Source: Singulisphaera sp. GP187 (GTDB taxonomy: Bacteria; Planctomycetota; Planctomycetia; Isosphaerales; Isosphaeraceae). From it: 64,000 nt of DNA. Location of the stretch: positions 1,640,727 to 1,704,726 of the forward strand of contig NZ_FSRB01000002.1 in NCBI RefSeq assembly GCF_900129635.1. The letters are read 5' to 3'. The notes below the pieces were generated by a model. The model had not been told where the DNA came from and did not search any database. It worked only from the letters and a program-made list of their open reading frames with translations. This document shows, piece by piece, positions 19,040 through 27,489 of the stretch. Position 1 is the stretch's first letter. The number at the start of each line of letters is the position of its first letter. The position numbers were made by a program, and so were the translations under genes.

Positions 19040-19870
19040 ATGGCGATTCGCTCGGCCGTCACCATCAGTCTTGTGCCCGAGGCCCGGGGCGGTCCGTTCG
19101 TCTTCTGGGACGACCTTGCGGGCGCCTGCCGCAAGGCGAGTGAGCTCGGCTTCGACGCGGTCGAGATCTTTCCGCCTGGTCCCGACGAGGTGGACCCGGT
19201 GGCGCTTCGGACTTTACTCGCGGGGCACGGGCTGGCACTCGCGGCGGTCGGCACCGGAGCGGGCTGGGTGAAGCACCGCCTGAACCTCGTGCATCCCGAG
19301 TCGTCGGTACGGTCCCGAGCACGCGACTTCATCCGGGCGATCATTGATTTCGCGGGTCCGTTCCAAGCGCCGGCGATCATCGGCTCGATGCAAGGTCGGA
19401 GCGGCGACGGCGTTGATGCTGCGACCGCTGCCGGCTACCTGGCGGACGCCCTCGAAGAGTTGGGCGAGCATGCCAAGAATTATGGCGTCCCGTTGGTCTA
19501 CGAGCCTCTCAATCGGTACGAGACGAACATGGCCAACACGGTCGAAGCGGGAATGGTCATCCTCCGCTCGCTCTCGACCCGGAACGTGGTGTTGCTGGCC
19601 GACCTCTTTCATATGAATATTGAGGAGGCTAACCTTCCCGCCGCGATTCGCGCGGGGCGCGGGGCCATCGGTCACGTTCACTTCGTCGATTCCAACCGCC
19701 GTCCCGCGGGACTCGGTCACATCGACTTCGCACCGATCGTCGCGGCCCTCGAGGAAATCGAGTACCAAGGCTACGTCTCTGCCGAGGCATTCCCCTACCC
19801 CGATCCGGACTCCGCCGCCGAACGCACCATGCAGGCCTTCCGGCAATACTTCCGCAACGATGGGGCTTGA
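19040..19870 (+). CDS. Sugar epimerase, IolO-like (xylose-isomerase-like TIM barrel)
   Basis: A 276-residue TIM-barrel protein from ATG 19040 (a TTG at 19004 is less likely). Metal-site landmarks are VYEPLNRYET (Glu), LLADLFHMNIEEANLP (Asp and His), HVHFVDSNRRPAGLGHIDF (His) and a terminal Glu in SAEAFPYP. These blocks match Thermotoga IolO, a 5-keto-L-gluconate/D-tagaturonate epimerase, better than generic hydroxypyruvate isomerases. D-tagaturonate is also the substrate of UxaE, encoded two genes upstream. It is the last gene of the run and is followed by a strong inverted repeat. Assignment to the subfamily is likely; the activity is inferred. Confidence 0.85.
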   Translation: MAIRSAVTISLVPEARGGPFVFWDDLAGACRKASELGFDAVEIFPPGPDEVDPVALRTLLAGHGLALAAVGTGAGWVKHRLNLVHPESSVRSRARDFIRAIIDFAGPFQAPAIIGSMQGRSGDGVDAATAAGYLADALEELGEHAKNYGVPLVYEPLNRYETNMANTVEAGMVILRSLSTRNVVLLADLFHMNIEEANLPAAIRAGRGAIGHVHFVDSNRRPAGLGHIDFAPIVAALEEIEYQGYVSAEAFPYPDPDSAAERTMQAFRQYFRNDGA

Positions 19871-19887
19871 TCCTCGCTTCCCATCGT

Positions 19888-19966
19888 CTTGTCGGGTGGG
19901 CACGGCCCACTATCTTATGGGCTTATCAAAAGCCAATTCTGTGATGGGCCGTGCCCACCCGACAAG
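19888..19966. terminator. 22-bp inverted repeat between convergent genes
   Basis: Arms at 19888-19909 and 19945-19966 are perfect 22-bp reverse complements, with the core GGGTGGGCACGGCCC. A smaller stem (GGCTT/AAGCC) lies inside the loop. It lies between the 3' ends of the IolO-like gene and the D,D-carboxypeptidase gene, so it can serve as a bidirectional terminator. The GTGGGC-CGTGCCC core recurs at 24703-24767, which suggests an interspersed repeat family. Confidence 0.6.
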
Positions 19967-20013
19967 CCAGGCACGAGCCGCTGGGATGAATCCCGACGGC
20001 CGGGCCGGTCGGG

Positions 20014-21366
20014 TTATTGAGCGCGCTGGGCTTCGGTCGGTGAGCTGGCGGGGCGGGCGTTGGCATCGGCAGGGGACTTCGATGCGGTCTGGCCGCGCTG
20101 GATCCAGCCCCAGCGAAACAGGTTTTTCGCATCGAGGTAGCGGCTGTCCGACGTCACCGCTCCGAGGATGACGACGATCAAGTGGTCGTCACCGCGGTGG
20201 CCGCTGGCGACGAGGCAGGCACCGGCCGCGGTGGTCGTTCCGGTTTTGACGCCATCGTAGCCTTCGGTGGCGAGCAGTCGGTTGGTGTTCGACCAGACGA
20301 TGTTCCTGGTCTTGCCCTCGGCGTCCTTGAGCGTGGTTCCCCGCTTCACGGTCGAAACAACGGAGGCGAGGACCGGATGCTTGAGCACCTGACGCGCGAG
20401 CTTGGCCAGGTCGCCGGCGCTGGAGTGGTGGTCCTCGGCGGGGAGGCCGTGGGTGTTGGCGAACCGGGTTTCCTTCAGCCCGAGCTCGGTCGCAACCCGA
20501 TTCATCTCGGCGATAAACTGGGTCAAGGAATCGGCCTTGGCCGAGTCGTCTCCTGATTTTTTGAGCCGAGTGCCGAAGTGCTCGCCGAAGGCCACGGAGG
20601 CGTCGTTGCCTGAAGGGAGCATCAAGCCGTAGAGCAGTTCACGGACAGTCACCTGTTCGCCGGCGCGGACGCCCGCGGTCGATCCGCCCGTCTCGTCCGC
20701 TCGTTCGGAAAAGGTAATGACTTCATCAAGGACCTTCGGATTGCGCTCGACGATGCGGGCCACGACCAGCGCGGTCATCATCTTGGTCGTGCTGGCCATC
20801 GGCAGTGGCTCGGCCTGGTGATCTCCCCAGAGGATCTCGCCGGTTCGTCCGTCGGCGATGGCCCATGCTTTCGCGGAAACGAACGGTGGTCCGTCGAGCG
20901 AGTCGGCAGGACGCTTGTCCGGCGTCTGGGCGTTGACCTCTGCGGGGGTCGGGACGTCCGGGACCACGATCGGCTTAGTTCCCAGCGCGGTTCGGGTCCG
21001 ACCGTCAATGATGCCGGTCGCTCGGAACCCGTTGGCACGCTGGAATCGGCTGACCGCATCGCGGGTGGCGTCGCCGTAGTCACCATCGATGTCCAGGCGA
21101 GGCGAAGGTTTGAGCTCTTCGTTGAGTCGGCGCTGGATGTCTTCAACGGCTGATCCGTTGTCGCCGGGCTTGAGGATCGTCTCCGAACCCGCGCGGGTCA
21201 GCTTGGTTTTCTCAGCCGTAGCGGTCTGGGCGCGCGCTTCGATCGTCAGGACACTCAAGAGGAAGAGGCAGAACGAAGTTCCAATGGCCTGAACAAGGGA
21301 ACTGAAGCGGGAGCGTTGTTGGTTTTGAGGGGTGGGTGGTGTTGTGACCTGTCTTGAGGAGGGCAT
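20014..21366 (-). CDS. D-alanyl-D-alanine carboxypeptidase with PG-binding domain
   Basis: About 450 residues. A hydrophobic signal (FCLFLLSVLTIEARAQ) is followed by a PG_binding_1 repeat (about 60-115, LKPGDNGSAVEDIQRRL, DGDYGDATRDAVSRFQ). The penicillin-binding S11 peptidase domain then shows all three motifs: Ser192-T-T-Lys195, Ser252-Gly-Asn254 and Lys374-Thr-Gly. It trims the terminal D-Ala of peptidoglycan stem peptides in the periplasm. The start is taken at the Met at 21366, before the signal; an in-frame start 36 codons upstream is possible. The C-terminal tail is Ala/Ser/Pro-rich. It is consistent with planctomycetes having a peptidoglycan wall. Confidence 0.92.
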   Translation of the reverse strand: MPSSRQVTTPPTPQNQQRSRFSSLVQAIGTSFCLFLLSVLTIEARAQTATAEKTKLTRAGSETILKPGDNGSAVEDIQRRLNEELKPSPRLDIDGDYGDATRDAVSRFQRANGFRATGIIDGRTRTALGTKPIVVPDVPTPAEVNAQTPDKRPADSLDGPPFVSAKAWAIADGRTGEILWGDHQAEPLPMASTTKMMTALVVARIVERNPKVLDEVITFSERADETGGSTAGVRAGEQVTVRELLYGLMLPSGNDASVAFGEHFGTRLKKSGDDSAKADSLTQFIAEMNRVATELGLKETRFANTHGLPAEDHHSSAGDLAKLARQVLKHPVLASVVSTVKRGTTLKDAEGKTRNIVWSNTNRLLATEGYDGVKTGTTTAAGACLVASGHRGDDHLIVVILGAVTSDSRYLDAKNLFRWGWIQRGQTASKSPADANARPASSPTEAQRAQ

Positions 21367-21618
21367 GCCTGGTGTGTCTCTCGGTGGGATGAACAGGACC
21401 AAGGGGCGCGCATTCGCCGCGAGCACCTGCTTGGGGCTTAAGACGATCGTGATCGTTCCTGCTTCGGGTTGCAAGCAGCCTTTTCATTTCGCGAATGGTT
21501 TCAAACCCCTCGGCCGATCGTCGAGGGAAACTTACCGGGGTAAAGACTTGGCTTGAGGTTCCGCGCAGGGGAAGATCAGCGAAACGAACTCTACCCGACC
21601 AACGGCCCGAACACGACT

Positions 21619-24600
21619 ATGAAACGAACTTGGATTTTCGCGTCGAGCCTCGTCCTGATTGCGGCCGGAACTGCCCTCGCCGGCGACTTCCCGACTCCCC
21701 GGAATTCGGAGCCCGACCCTGGCTCGGCGATGCCGGCGAGCGCGACGGCGGCCTCGTTTCGCGTGCCTTCGGGATTTCGGGTCAACGTGTTCGCCGCCGA
21801 ACCCGACGTGCAAAATCCGATCGCGATGGCCTGGGACGCGCGGGGGCGGCTCTGGGTCGCCGAGAACTACACCTATGCCGAGCGGTCGCAACGGTTCGAC
21901 CTCGGGTTACGTGATCGCGTCGTCATTTTTGAGGATGCCGATGGCGACGGTCGATCCGACAGGCGAACGGTCTTCAATGACGACGTCCAGATGCTCACGA
22001 GCCTGGAGCTCGGCCAGGGCGGTGTCTGGCTCCTCTGCCCGCCCCAGTTGCTTTTCATTCCGGATCGCAACGGCGATGACGTGCCCGATGCGGCGGCCGA
22101 AGTCGTGCTCGATGGCTTCACGGTTCCCGCCGAGAACTACCACAACTTCGCCAACGGACTGCGGTGGGGCCCTGATGGCTGGCTCTACGGGCGTTGCGGC
22201 GCGTCATCTCCCGGCCGCCTTGGGATTCCGGGGACGGCCGACTCGGAACGCATCCCGATGAACGGGGGCCTCTGGCGCTACCACCCTGCGCAGAAGCGGT
22301 TCGAGGCGCTCACGCATGGGACGACGAACCCGTGGGGGCACGACTGGAACGAATTCGGCGAGGCCTTCTTCGTCAATACGGTCAACGGCCACCTCTGGCA
22401 TGCCGTCGCGGGGAGCCACTTCGTCCGTCCCCACACGATCGACCCGAACCCGCGCGCCTACGCCCTCATCGACCAGCACGCCGACCACTGGCATTGGGAT
22501 CACTCGAAGGACTGGTCCGACTCCCGGAAGGTCACGGGCGAGCACGACCGTCGCGGGGGCGGCCACGCGCACAGTGGCGCCATGATCTACCTGGGCGACC
22601 AGTGGCCTGCTGCCGATCGTGGCAAGCTGTTCACCCTCAACTTCCATGGTCGCCGCGTCAATGTCGAGCGGCTCGATCGAGCGGGGAGCGGCTACGTGGG
22701 GCGTCACGAGCCCGATCGCTTGTTCGCCGCCGACACCTGGTTTCGCGGCATCGACCTGGGCTATGGGCCGGACGGCGGCGTGTTCGTGCTCGACTGGAGC
22801 GACACCGGCGAGTGCCACGATAGCACCGGAGTGCATCGGACCTCGGGCCGGATCTACAAGATCACCCACGGTGAGCCCAAGCGGGTCGTGGTAGGCGACC
22901 TCGCCAAGCAGGACGAGCGTTCGCTGGTCGAGCTCCACCGCCATTCCAATGAGTGGTTCGTTCGCACGGCACGGCGGCAACTCGCCGACAGGTCGATGCG
23001 GGGCGACCGCCTCGACCAGGCCCGCGAGGCGCTGCGTGTGATGCTGGTCGATGATCCCGATCCGGTCCGGGAGCTTCGTGCGCTCTGGTCGCTCCACGCG
23101 ATCGGCGCGGCCGACGAGGGCTTGCTTCGGCCCCTGCTCGGCCACGAACACGAGGCGGTTCGCGGCTGGGCGATCCGGCTGCTGACCGATCGGATGCCCT
23201 TGGACACCGTCACCAGCCAGCGGCCTGGCCCGGTCGTCGCGCTCCCGGAGGGAGTGCTCGACATTTTTGTGAGGATGGCGAAGGAGGATCGTTCCGGGCT
23301 GGTTCGACTGGTCCTGGCCTCGACGCTCCAGCGGTTGCCCGTCGCAAGGCGAGCCGAGCTGGCCGCGCCCTTGATGAAGCGTGAGGAGGATAGGGACGAC
23401 CACAACATCCCGCTCCTCGTCTGGTACGGCCTGATCCCGGTCGGCGATGCCGACCCCACGGCCCTCGCGCGGTTGGGGGCTGAGTGCGTGTTGCCCGTGA
23501 CCCGTCGGCTGATTGCGCGTCGCCTGGCGGAAGATATCGAAAAGAACCCCGCGCCGTTGAACGAACTCCTCGCGAGAGGTGAGACAAGCCAAATGCCGGC
23601 GCTCCAGGCCGACATCGTGTGGGGAGTGGCCGAGGGCCTGCTCGGCTGGCGTAAGGCGATCCGACCCGCCGCGTGGGAGTCGTTTGCTCGACGGCTCGAG
23701 CCGTCGGTCGATCCTGCCGTACGCACGCGAGTTCGCGAGTTGAACGTGCTCTTCGGAGATGGCCGCGCTCTTGATGAAGTGAAAAAACTGGCACTTGATG
23801 ACAAGTCCGACTTGACCGCCCGCCGCGCGGCCCTGCAAACCTTGATCGAGAGTCGCCCGCCCGACTTGCGGTCGATCTGTGAGCGGTTGCTTCGCGTGCG
23901 CCACCTCAACGCGACGGCCGTGCGCGGACTCGCCCTCTTCAACGACCCGGGGATCGGCCGCAGTCTGGCCGCGAACTATCGCTCGTTCCACCCTTCGGAA
24001 CGGGGCTCGGTGATCGACACCCTCGCATCCCGCCCCGCGTTTGCGCTGGCGTTACTTGACCAGTTGGCCGCCGGCAAGATTCCCCGCGCCGACCTGACTC
24101 CGTTCCATGCGCGGCAGATCCGCAGCCTGGAAGATCCGCAAGTGCAAGCCCGCCTCTCCGAGGTCTGGGGCGAACAGCGTGAGACGGCCTCGGATAAGAA
24201 AGCGAAGATCGCTCATTTCAAAGGGACGCTCATCCCGTCGGTCATCGCCGGCGCCGATCGGAGCCAGGGGCGGGTCGCGTTCAACAAGGTTTGTGCGTCG
24301 TGCCACAAGCTCTACGGACAAGGGGGCGAGATTGGCCCTGATCTGACCGGGGCTGGGCGGGATAACCTCGATTACCTCCTCGAGAACGTCGTCGACCCCA
24401 GCGCAGCCGTCAGTGCCGATTTCCGGATGGTCATCGTGGAGATGAAAGACGGCCGCGTCCTCAACGGCCTGGTCCGCTCGCGGACCGACCGCACCCTCAC
24501 GCTGCAAACCCAGACCGAGCGCCTGGTCCTGGAACACAGCGAGATCGAACGGGAAAAGGGATCACCCCTCTCCCTGATGCCCGAAGGACTGCTGGACCCC

Positions 24601-24678
24601 CTCACCCCGGACCAAATCCGCGACCTGATCGCTTATCTGGCCCAGCGTTCCCAAGCTCCGCTACCGCCCGGCGAATAG
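21619..24678 (+). CDS. PVC-type haem-binding CxxCH protein
   Basis: A 1019-residue exported protein. The start at ATG 21619 puts a good signal peptide first (TWIFASSLVLIAAGTALAG). A PVC-type propeller follows (about 45-400, IVFEDADGDGRSDRRTVF, GLRWGPDGWLYGRCG, HWHWDHSKDWSDSRKV, LDWSDTGECHD). HEAT-like helices occupy about 420-850, and a class I cytochrome c domain comes near the end: Cys892, Cys895, His896 in CASCHKLYGQGGEIGPDLTG. No ThuA domain is present, unlike the other two. It is probably a periplasmic or surface dehydrogenase passing electrons to its own haem. Substrate unknown. It converges on the sialidase gene. Confidence 0.92.
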   Translation: MKRTWIFASSLVLIAAGTALAGDFPTPRNSEPDPGSAMPASATAASFRVPSGFRVNVFAAEPDVQNPIAMAWDARGRLWVAENYTYAERSQRFDLGLRDRVVIFEDADGDGRSDRRTVFNDDVQMLTSLELGQGGVWLLCPPQLLFIPDRNGDDVPDAAAEVVLDGFTVPAENYHNFANGLRWGPDGWLYGRCGASSPGRLGIPGTADSERIPMNGGLWRYHPAQKRFEALTHGTTNPWGHDWNEFGEAFFVNTVNGHLWHAVAGSHFVRPHTIDPNPRAYALIDQHADHWHWDHSKDWSDSRKVTGEHDRRGGGHAHSGAMIYLGDQWPAADRGKLFTLNFHGRRVNVERLDRAGSGYVGRHEPDRLFAADTWFRGIDLGYGPDGGVFVLDWSDTGECHDSTGVHRTSGRIYKITHGEPKRVVVGDLAKQDERSLVELHRHSNEWFVRTARRQLADRSMRGDRLDQAREALRVMLVDDPDPVRELRALWSLHAIGAADEGLLRPLLGHEHEAVRGWAIRLLTDRMPLDTVTSQRPGPVVALPEGVLDIFVRMAKEDRSGLVRLVLASTLQRLPVARRAELAAPLMKREEDRDDHNIPLLVWYGLIPVGDADPTALARLGAECVLPVTRRLIARRLAEDIEKNPAPLNELLARGETSQMPALQADIVWGVAEGLLGWRKAIRPAAWESFARRLEPSVDPAVRTRVRELNVLFGDGRALDEVKKLALDDKSDLTARRAALQTLIESRPPDLRSICERLLRVRHLNATAVRGLALFNDPGIGRSLAANYRSFHPSERGSVIDTLASRPAFALALLDQLAAGKIPRADLTPFHARQIRSLEDPQVQARLSEVWGEQRETASDKKAKIAHFKGTLIPSVIAGADRSQGRVAFNKVCASCHKLYGQGGEIGPDLTGAGRDNLDYLLENVVDPSAAVSADFRMVIVEMKDGRVLNGLVRSRTDRTLTLQTQTERLVLEHSEIEREKGSPLSLMPEGLLDPLTPDQIRDLIAYLAQRSQAPLPPGE

Positions 24679-24694
24679 TGGAGGGTGTCTGAAT

Positions 24695-24780
24695 TCTCCC
24701 GGAGGGTGGGCCGTGCCCACCAACTGGAATCGGCGATTGATAAGTCGATAAGAGGGTGGGCCGTGCCATCCTCCGGGAGA
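24695..24780. repeat. Inverted and direct repeats between convergent genes
   Basis: Outer arms TCTCCCGGAGG (24695-24705) and CCTCCGGGAGA (24770-24780) are perfect reverse complements. Inside, AGGGTGGGCCGTGCC occurs twice in direct orientation (24703-24717 and 24753-24767), and the first copy extends into the palindrome GGTGGGCCGTGCCCACC. It lies between the 3' ends of the haem-protein and sialidase genes and may end transcription from both sides. The core matches the hairpin at 19888-19966. Confidence 0.55.
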
Positions 24781-24799
24781 AAATGGAACCGTCACTCGA

Positions 24800-26005
24800 T
24801 CAATCGGTGTCGGAGGCCAACCCTTCGAGGTCGAACCGAGCGAGGGTGATTCGCTCGTACGGTCCGCGCTCGCCGCGTTCATAGAGGCAACCGACACTCC
24901 GGCCGGCGAGGCTTGCCAGGCAGGAGTAGGCCGAGGGACCCGCGTGCAGGGTCTTGTGACGCGGCCAGGTCCTGCCGCCGTCCTCGCTCAGACGTACCGT
25001 CATTAATTCACGCTTGGCGCTGGCCGGGTTGGAAAAGAGCAGCCGATTCGACGCACGCCCCTGTTCGTCTTTGAGGGCGATCAGGCTGGCCTGGCAAGCG
25101 GGTTCGACCAAGATCGGGTCAATGGTGGGGGGAGTCCAGGTCAATCCACCATCACGACTGGTCGCGATCGCCCGGCCTTGCCCTTGTTTCGGCGGATGAT
25201 TTCGCATGTTGAGCAGAAGCGTCCGATTGCTGAGCTCGACGACCTGGCACTCGTTGATTCGTTCGCCAGCGACACCGCCGAGTTTCCAGGTGGCGCCGTG
25301 GTCGTCGCTGTAAATCACGTGCGAGCGACTGATCTTGCTCTTGGCGAGGAAATGGTCGCAGGGGACCACCATGCGTCCGCTCTCGAGCTGAATGGAGACC
25401 CCGGGACCGGTCGCGTACCAGGTCCAATCGGGGAGTTTCACTTGCTTGGTGATCTCCACCCGAGGCGACCAGGTGAGCCCCTCGTGGGTGCTCTTCATCA
25501 CCCAGACCGATCGTGTTTCTCGGCTCGTCCCATCAAGGATCTGGGGCTCCTTATCCTGCCCGTGGTTGCGGGTCATGAGCATCCAGATGGTCCCGGTTGC
25601 ACGGTCGACGACCGGGCACGGGTTTCCCAACGTGTTCGGGCCGTCGTCGGCGATCACCTGCAGAGGGCCCCAGGTGATTCCTCCGTCGTTGCTGCGACGT
25701 TGCACCAGGTCGATATCACCGCTATCGCCGCTCGACTGTTTGCGCCCTTCGCAAAAGGCAAGGACCGTACCGTGGGGGGTGACGAGCAGTGAGGGAATGC
25801 GGAAGGATTTGTATCCGTCTTCCCCAGCCACGAAAACGTCGAATTGCGCGAGCCCGTCCCGTTGGCCTTGGGCCGCGACTTTGCCGCTTGGTTCATCCGT
25901 AGATAATTGCGCGGAGATGGCTGCACGGCTTGCCCCGAATGAGCCAATGAGCCAGGCGGCCAGAAGCGTCGGCACGAGGAAGCGACTTCCTCCACGTTTT
26001 CGCAT
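24800..26005 (-). CDS. Exo-alpha-sialidase (BNR-repeat, GH33-like)
   Basis: A 401-residue secreted enzyme expected to release terminal sialic acids from glycoconjugates. A signal peptide is present (FLVPTLLAAWLIGSFGASRA). The RIP motif FRIPSLLV carries the first triad Arg. Five Asp-box-like repeats are visible (SNDGGITW, STHEGLTW, SDDHGATW, SRDGGLTW, SEDGGRTW). The C-terminal CLYERGERGPYERITLARF has the Glu and Tyr of the active site. ATG 26005, with AAAGG upstream, is chosen over one eight codons earlier. It starts 54 bp after the DUF1501 gene, so it probably belongs to that operon. Some planctomycete members may act on other acidic sugars. Confidence 0.9.
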   Translation of the reverse strand: MRKRGGSRFLVPTLLAAWLIGSFGASRAAISAQLSTDEPSGKVAAQGQRDGLAQFDVFVAGEDGYKSFRIPSLLVTPHGTVLAFCEGRKQSSGDSGDIDLVQRRSNDGGITWGPLQVIADDGPNTLGNPCPVVDRATGTIWMLMTRNHGQDKEPQILDGTSRETRSVWVMKSTHEGLTWSPRVEITKQVKLPDWTWYATGPGVSIQLESGRMVVPCDHFLAKSKISRSHVIYSDDHGATWKLGGVAGERINECQVVELSNRTLLLNMRNHPPKQGQGRAIATSRDGGLTWTPPTIDPILVEPACQASLIALKDEQGRASNRLLFSNPASAKRELMTVRLSEDGGRTWPRHKTLHAGPSAYSCLASLAGRSVGCLYERGERGPYERITLARFDLEGLASDTD

Positions 26006-26059
26006 GGTTTCAACCTTTTCGCTATCCATAAAATTCGGTCGATACCGCCGTTTTTGTGA

Positions 26060-27484
26060 TCAGGCGAGGATCTCATTCACGACTCGGCAGGGCTCAACCC
26101 CGGATAGGCGGGCGTCGAGGCCCTGGAACTTGACCGAAAACCGCAGGTGGTCGATCCCGAGGAGTTTCAACATCGTGGCGTGCAAGTCGTGGACGGTGAC
26201 GACGTTCTCGACCGCGGCGTATCCGAACTCGTCGGTCCGCCCGAAGCTGAAGCCCGGCTTGATGCCGCCGCCGGCCAGCCAGATCGAGAAGCCTTTGTTG
26301 TGGTGATCGCGGCCGTTCCCCCCCTGGGACATGGGGGTGCGGCCGAACTCACCCGCCCAGACGACCAGAGTGTCTTCGAGCATCCCGCGCTGCTTCAGGT
26401 CGAGGATCAAGCCCGCGCAGGCGCGGTCGACCTCCTCGGCCTTGAGGGTGATCCCCTCTTTGACGCCGTCGTGGTGGTCCCAGTCCTTGTGGTAGAGCTG
26501 GATGAATCGGACGCCACGCTCGGCGAGCCGCCGAGCCAGCAGGCAATTCGAGGCGAACGAGCCGTCCCCCGGCTGGCAGCCGTAGAGGTCGAGGATCGAC
26601 TTCGGCTCGGCGGCGATGTTCATCAAGTCGGGGACCCCAACCTGCATCTTGAAGGCCATCTCGTACTGGATGATCCGCGTCGCAATTTCGGGGTCGTCCA
26701 CCAGCGCGTCGAACCCGGAGTTGATCGCGTTGACCGACTGTACGACGTCCCGCTGCTGGTCGCGCGACACGCCCGGTGGGTTGCTGAGGTAGAGGACCGG
26801 ATCTCCCTTGCCGCGGAGATGGACCCCTTGGTAGCGACTCGGCAAGAGGCCCGCCGACCACTGGCGCGCGGCGATCGGCTGATTCTGTCCGCCGCGACCG
26901 AGCGAGGTCAGCACGACGAACCCGGGCAAGTCTTCCGATTCACTCCCCAGACCGTACAGGACCCAGGAACCCATCGACGGCCGGCCCGCGATCTGTGACC
27001 CTGTGTTCATGAACATGTGGGCCGGATCGTGATTGATCGCGTCGGTCGTCATCGAGCGAATGATGCAGAGTTCATCCGCGACCGAACCGATGTTCTCGAA
27101 CAGGTCGCAGATCTCCGCGCCCGACTGGCCGTACTTCTTGAACCGAGTTTGCGGCCCGAAACAGACGAGCTTCTGGCCCTGAAGCTGGGCGAGCTGCTGC
27201 CCCTTGGTCAAGCTCTCGGGCATGAGCTTGCCGTCCATGGCCGCGAGGGCGGGCTTATAGTCGAGGGTTTCGAGGTGGGACGGGCCTCCCGCCATCGTGA
27301 GCCAGATGACCCGCTTCGCCCTCGGCGGATGGTGCAAGGGGTTGACGCCACCTCGGGTCGCGGCGTTCAGGAGCGCGGGGTTCAATAACGAACCGAGCGC
27401 GACCCCACCGACCCCCATGGCGGTCCGCGAGAGAAAGGTGCGTCGGTTCACCCGCATTGAGTCTTCCGCGGAGTTGCGTCTCAT
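26060..27484 (-). CDS. DUF1501 protein, Tat-exported
   Basis: A 474-residue protein with a twin-arginine signal (NRRTFLSRTAMGVGGVALG) and the DUF1501 sulfatase/phosphatase-like fold: RAKRVIWLTMAGGPSHLETLDYKP near the start, DAINHDPAHMFMNTGS, LYHKDWDHHDG, VVWAGEFGRTPMSQ and GRDHHNKGFSIWLAGGG. These families are common in planctomycetes, and their reaction has not been shown. ATG 27484 lies five bases after the stop of the DUF1549/DUF1553 gene, so the two are translationally coupled. The genes of this pair nearly always occur together, which suggests joint action on an exported polymer. Confidence 0.93.
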   Translation of the reverse strand: MRRNSAEDSMRVNRRTFLSRTAMGVGGVALGSLLNPALLNAATRGGVNPLHHPPRAKRVIWLTMAGGPSHLETLDYKPALAAMDGKLMPESLTKGQQLAQLQGQKLVCFGPQTRFKKYGQSGAEICDLFENIGSVADELCIIRSMTTDAINHDPAHMFMNTGSQIAGRPSMGSWVLYGLGSESEDLPGFVVLTSLGRGGQNQPIAARQWSAGLLPSRYQGVHLRGKGDPVLYLSNPPGVSRDQQRDVVQSVNAINSGFDALVDDPEIATRIIQYEMAFKMQVGVPDLMNIAAEPKSILDLYGCQPGDGSFASNCLLARRLAERGVRFIQLYHKDWDHHDGVKEGITLKAEEVDRACAGLILDLKQRGMLEDTLVVWAGEFGRTPMSQGGNGRDHHNKGFSIWLAGGGIKPGFSFGRTDEFGYAAVENVVTVHDLHATMLKLLGIDHLRFSVKFQGLDARLSGVEPCRVVNEILA

Positions 27485-27489
27485 GGCGA

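Noticed and set aside
22204-23991. 595-codon minus-strand frame opposite the second haem-protein gene
   Set aside because: Antisense shadow with no domain; the plus strand has the propeller and CASCH motif in frame.
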